Assembly (NCBI GenBank): GCA_946478975.1
Contig: CAMLEO010000347.1
Coordinates: 1-6,774 of the forward strand
Origin: an uncultured Steroidobacter sp.
GTDB lineage: Bacteria; Pseudomonadota; Gammaproteobacteria; Steroidobacterales; Steroidobacteraceae
Direction: 5' to 3'
DNA length: 6,774 bases
Made by a program: the position numbers and the translations under genes. Below the pieces are notes generated by a model. That model worked only from the letters and a program-made list of their open reading frames with translations. It searched no databases and was not told the DNA's origin. Below are positions 6,043 through 6,774 of this stretch, in pieces; within the stretch, counting starts at the first letter, position 1; the number at the start of each line of letters is the position of its first letter.

Positions 6043-6774
6043 GTGACCTCGATCACTCTGCGATCGCTCGCGCTCTTGTGCTTCAGCCTGGGACTGCTGG
6101 CCGGGTGTGCGGCCAATTCCGATCGCCCCGAAAGCGGCCGCACCTATACGGTCAAGCGCGGCGACACGCTTTCTTCCATCGCCGGTCGTTACAAACTCGA
6201 TTACAAAGATCTGGCGCGCTGGAATCGCATCGGCCGTGATTATGTGATTCATCCAGGGCAGACGCTGCGTTTGTATCCATCCACACGCGAAGCTTCGGCA
6301 GCCCAAGCTTCGACGCGCGCCGCTGCTGCAAGGACTGTCGGGCCGAAGGGCGCCAGGATTGCGACCCCGCCGCCGAAGGCGAGGGCGATTCCGAAAGGCC
6401 AGCCGCAGGTGCCACCGAAAAAAACAGCGACCCCGCCGCGCCAGTCAGCGATTCCTTCGGGCCCGCCGGTGAAGTGGCAATGGCCAGTGAGCGGCGGCAC
6501 CGCGACGGTTACATCTCGTCCCAACGGCGGCTACGGCCTGACCATCGTCGGCACATTGGGTGAAGACATCCGTTCCGCGGGCAGCGGACGCGTCGTGTAT
6601 ACGGGTTCAGGTTTGTTGGGTTACGGCCAGCTGGTCATCATCAAACACAACGAGACCTACCTGAGCGCGTACGGTCATTTGCAGTCAGTCGCAATCAAAG
6701 AAGGGGACGCCGTCGTCGCCGGTCAGCGCATCGCGACCATGGGCAACGGGCCGCAGGGCTCGCCGCTGTTGTAC
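6043..6774 (+). CDS. nlpD: NlpD-type lipoprotein, amidase activator, 3' end outside window
   Basis: Probable outer-membrane lipoprotein that activates the cell-wall amidase AmiC during daughter-cell separation. 244 codons are visible, in frame to the last base. The GTG at 6043 is the first possible start, since an in-frame TAA lies at 6031-6033. A signal peptide ends in the lipobox LAGC (19-22), giving lipidated C22; the next residue is Ala, not the Asp inner-membrane retention signal. A LysM peptidoglycan-binding domain follows (about 34-78, YTVKRGDTLSSIA to HPGQTLRLY), then a Pro/Ala/Lys-rich linker (79-142) and a LytM/M23 domain from about 145. In that domain GYGLTIVG replaces the usual metal-binding His/Asp segment and LLY stands where LHF is expected, so the site looks degenerate, as in known NlpD. 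Perhaps 25 residues are missing. No clear ribosome-binding site is seen; the 4-nt gap after pcm suggests coupling. Confidence 0.93.
   Translation, partial: MTSITLRSLALLCFSLGLLAGCAANSDRPESGRTYTVKRGDTLSSIAGRYKLDYKDLARWNRIGRDYVIHPGQTLRLYPSTREASAAQASTRAAAARTVGPKGARIATPPPKARAIPKGQPQVPPKKTATPPRQSAIPSGPPVKWQWPVSGGTATVTSRPNGGYGLTIVGTLGEDIRSAGSGRVVYTGSGLLGYGQLVIIKHNETYLSAYGHLQSVAIKEGDAVVAGQRIATMGNGPQGSPLLY
6361..6455 (+). repeat. Imperfect internal duplication in the nlpD linker
   Basis: The 13-mer GCGACCCCGCCGC occurs at 6361-6373 and again at 6427-6439, exactly 66 bp (22 codons) apart. GCGATTCC recurs at 6385-6392 and 6448-6455. The protein shows two copies of an A-T-P-P...A-I-P-x-G pattern. An A7 run lies between them at 6418-6424. 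Confidence 0.7.

Noticed and set aside
6152..6524. Minus-strand open frames opposite nlpD
   Set aside because: The plus strand encodes a lipobox, LysM and LytM domain in one continuous frame; the opposing frames are Pro/Ala/Arg shadows.

Overview
This is a GC-rich stretch of a proteobacterial chromosome carrying a dense housekeeping cluster. The plus-strand order is eno (5' end cut off by the window), ftsB, ispD, ispF, truD, surE, pcm, nlpD (3' end cut off). One minus-strand Smr-domain gene sits between truD and surE. This order is characteristic of Gammaproteobacteria. Having eno directly in front of ftsB resembles Pseudomonas and Xanthomonas-type genomes rather than E. coli, where the rest of the cluster is present but eno lies elsewhere. 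The Smr gene between truD and surE, and an extended Pcm N-terminus, suggest a Xanthomonadales, Nevskiales or Steroidobacter-like lineage. That placement is inference from gene order and protein similarity by eye.

Layout. Positions 1-3847 look like one tightly packed transcription unit: a 9-nt gap between eno and ftsB, a 4-bp GTGA overlap between ftsB and ispD, a 4-bp ATGA overlap between ispD and ispF, and a 13-nt gap before truD. truD then converges on the Smr gene with no base between the two stop codons. Positions 4385-4563 form the only real intergenic region. It is divergent (Smr leftward, surE rightward) and holds three stacked inverted repeats plus an AT-rich island with promoter-like hexamers on both strands. 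From 4564 a second unit runs rightward: surE and pcm overlap by ATGA, and nlpD follows pcm after 4 nt. In related genomes rpoS follows nlpD; it is beyond the window.

Function. The genes cover glycolysis (enolase), division septum assembly (FtsB), two steps of the MEP isoprenoid pathway (IspD, IspF), tRNA pseudouridylation (TruD), a probable Smr-family nuclease, and the surE-pcm-nlpD group linked to stationary-phase survival, repair of damaged protein, and activation of cell-wall amidases. Every catalytic motif checked in the enzymes is intact. The NlpD peptidase-like domain is degenerate, as expected for an amidase activator.

I see no mobile element, CRISPR array, tRNA or rRNA, and no convincing new multi-gene system. 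The most interesting part is the structured divergent intergenic region, which may be a copy of a dispersed repeat and which places a misleading ATG upstream of the Smr gene.
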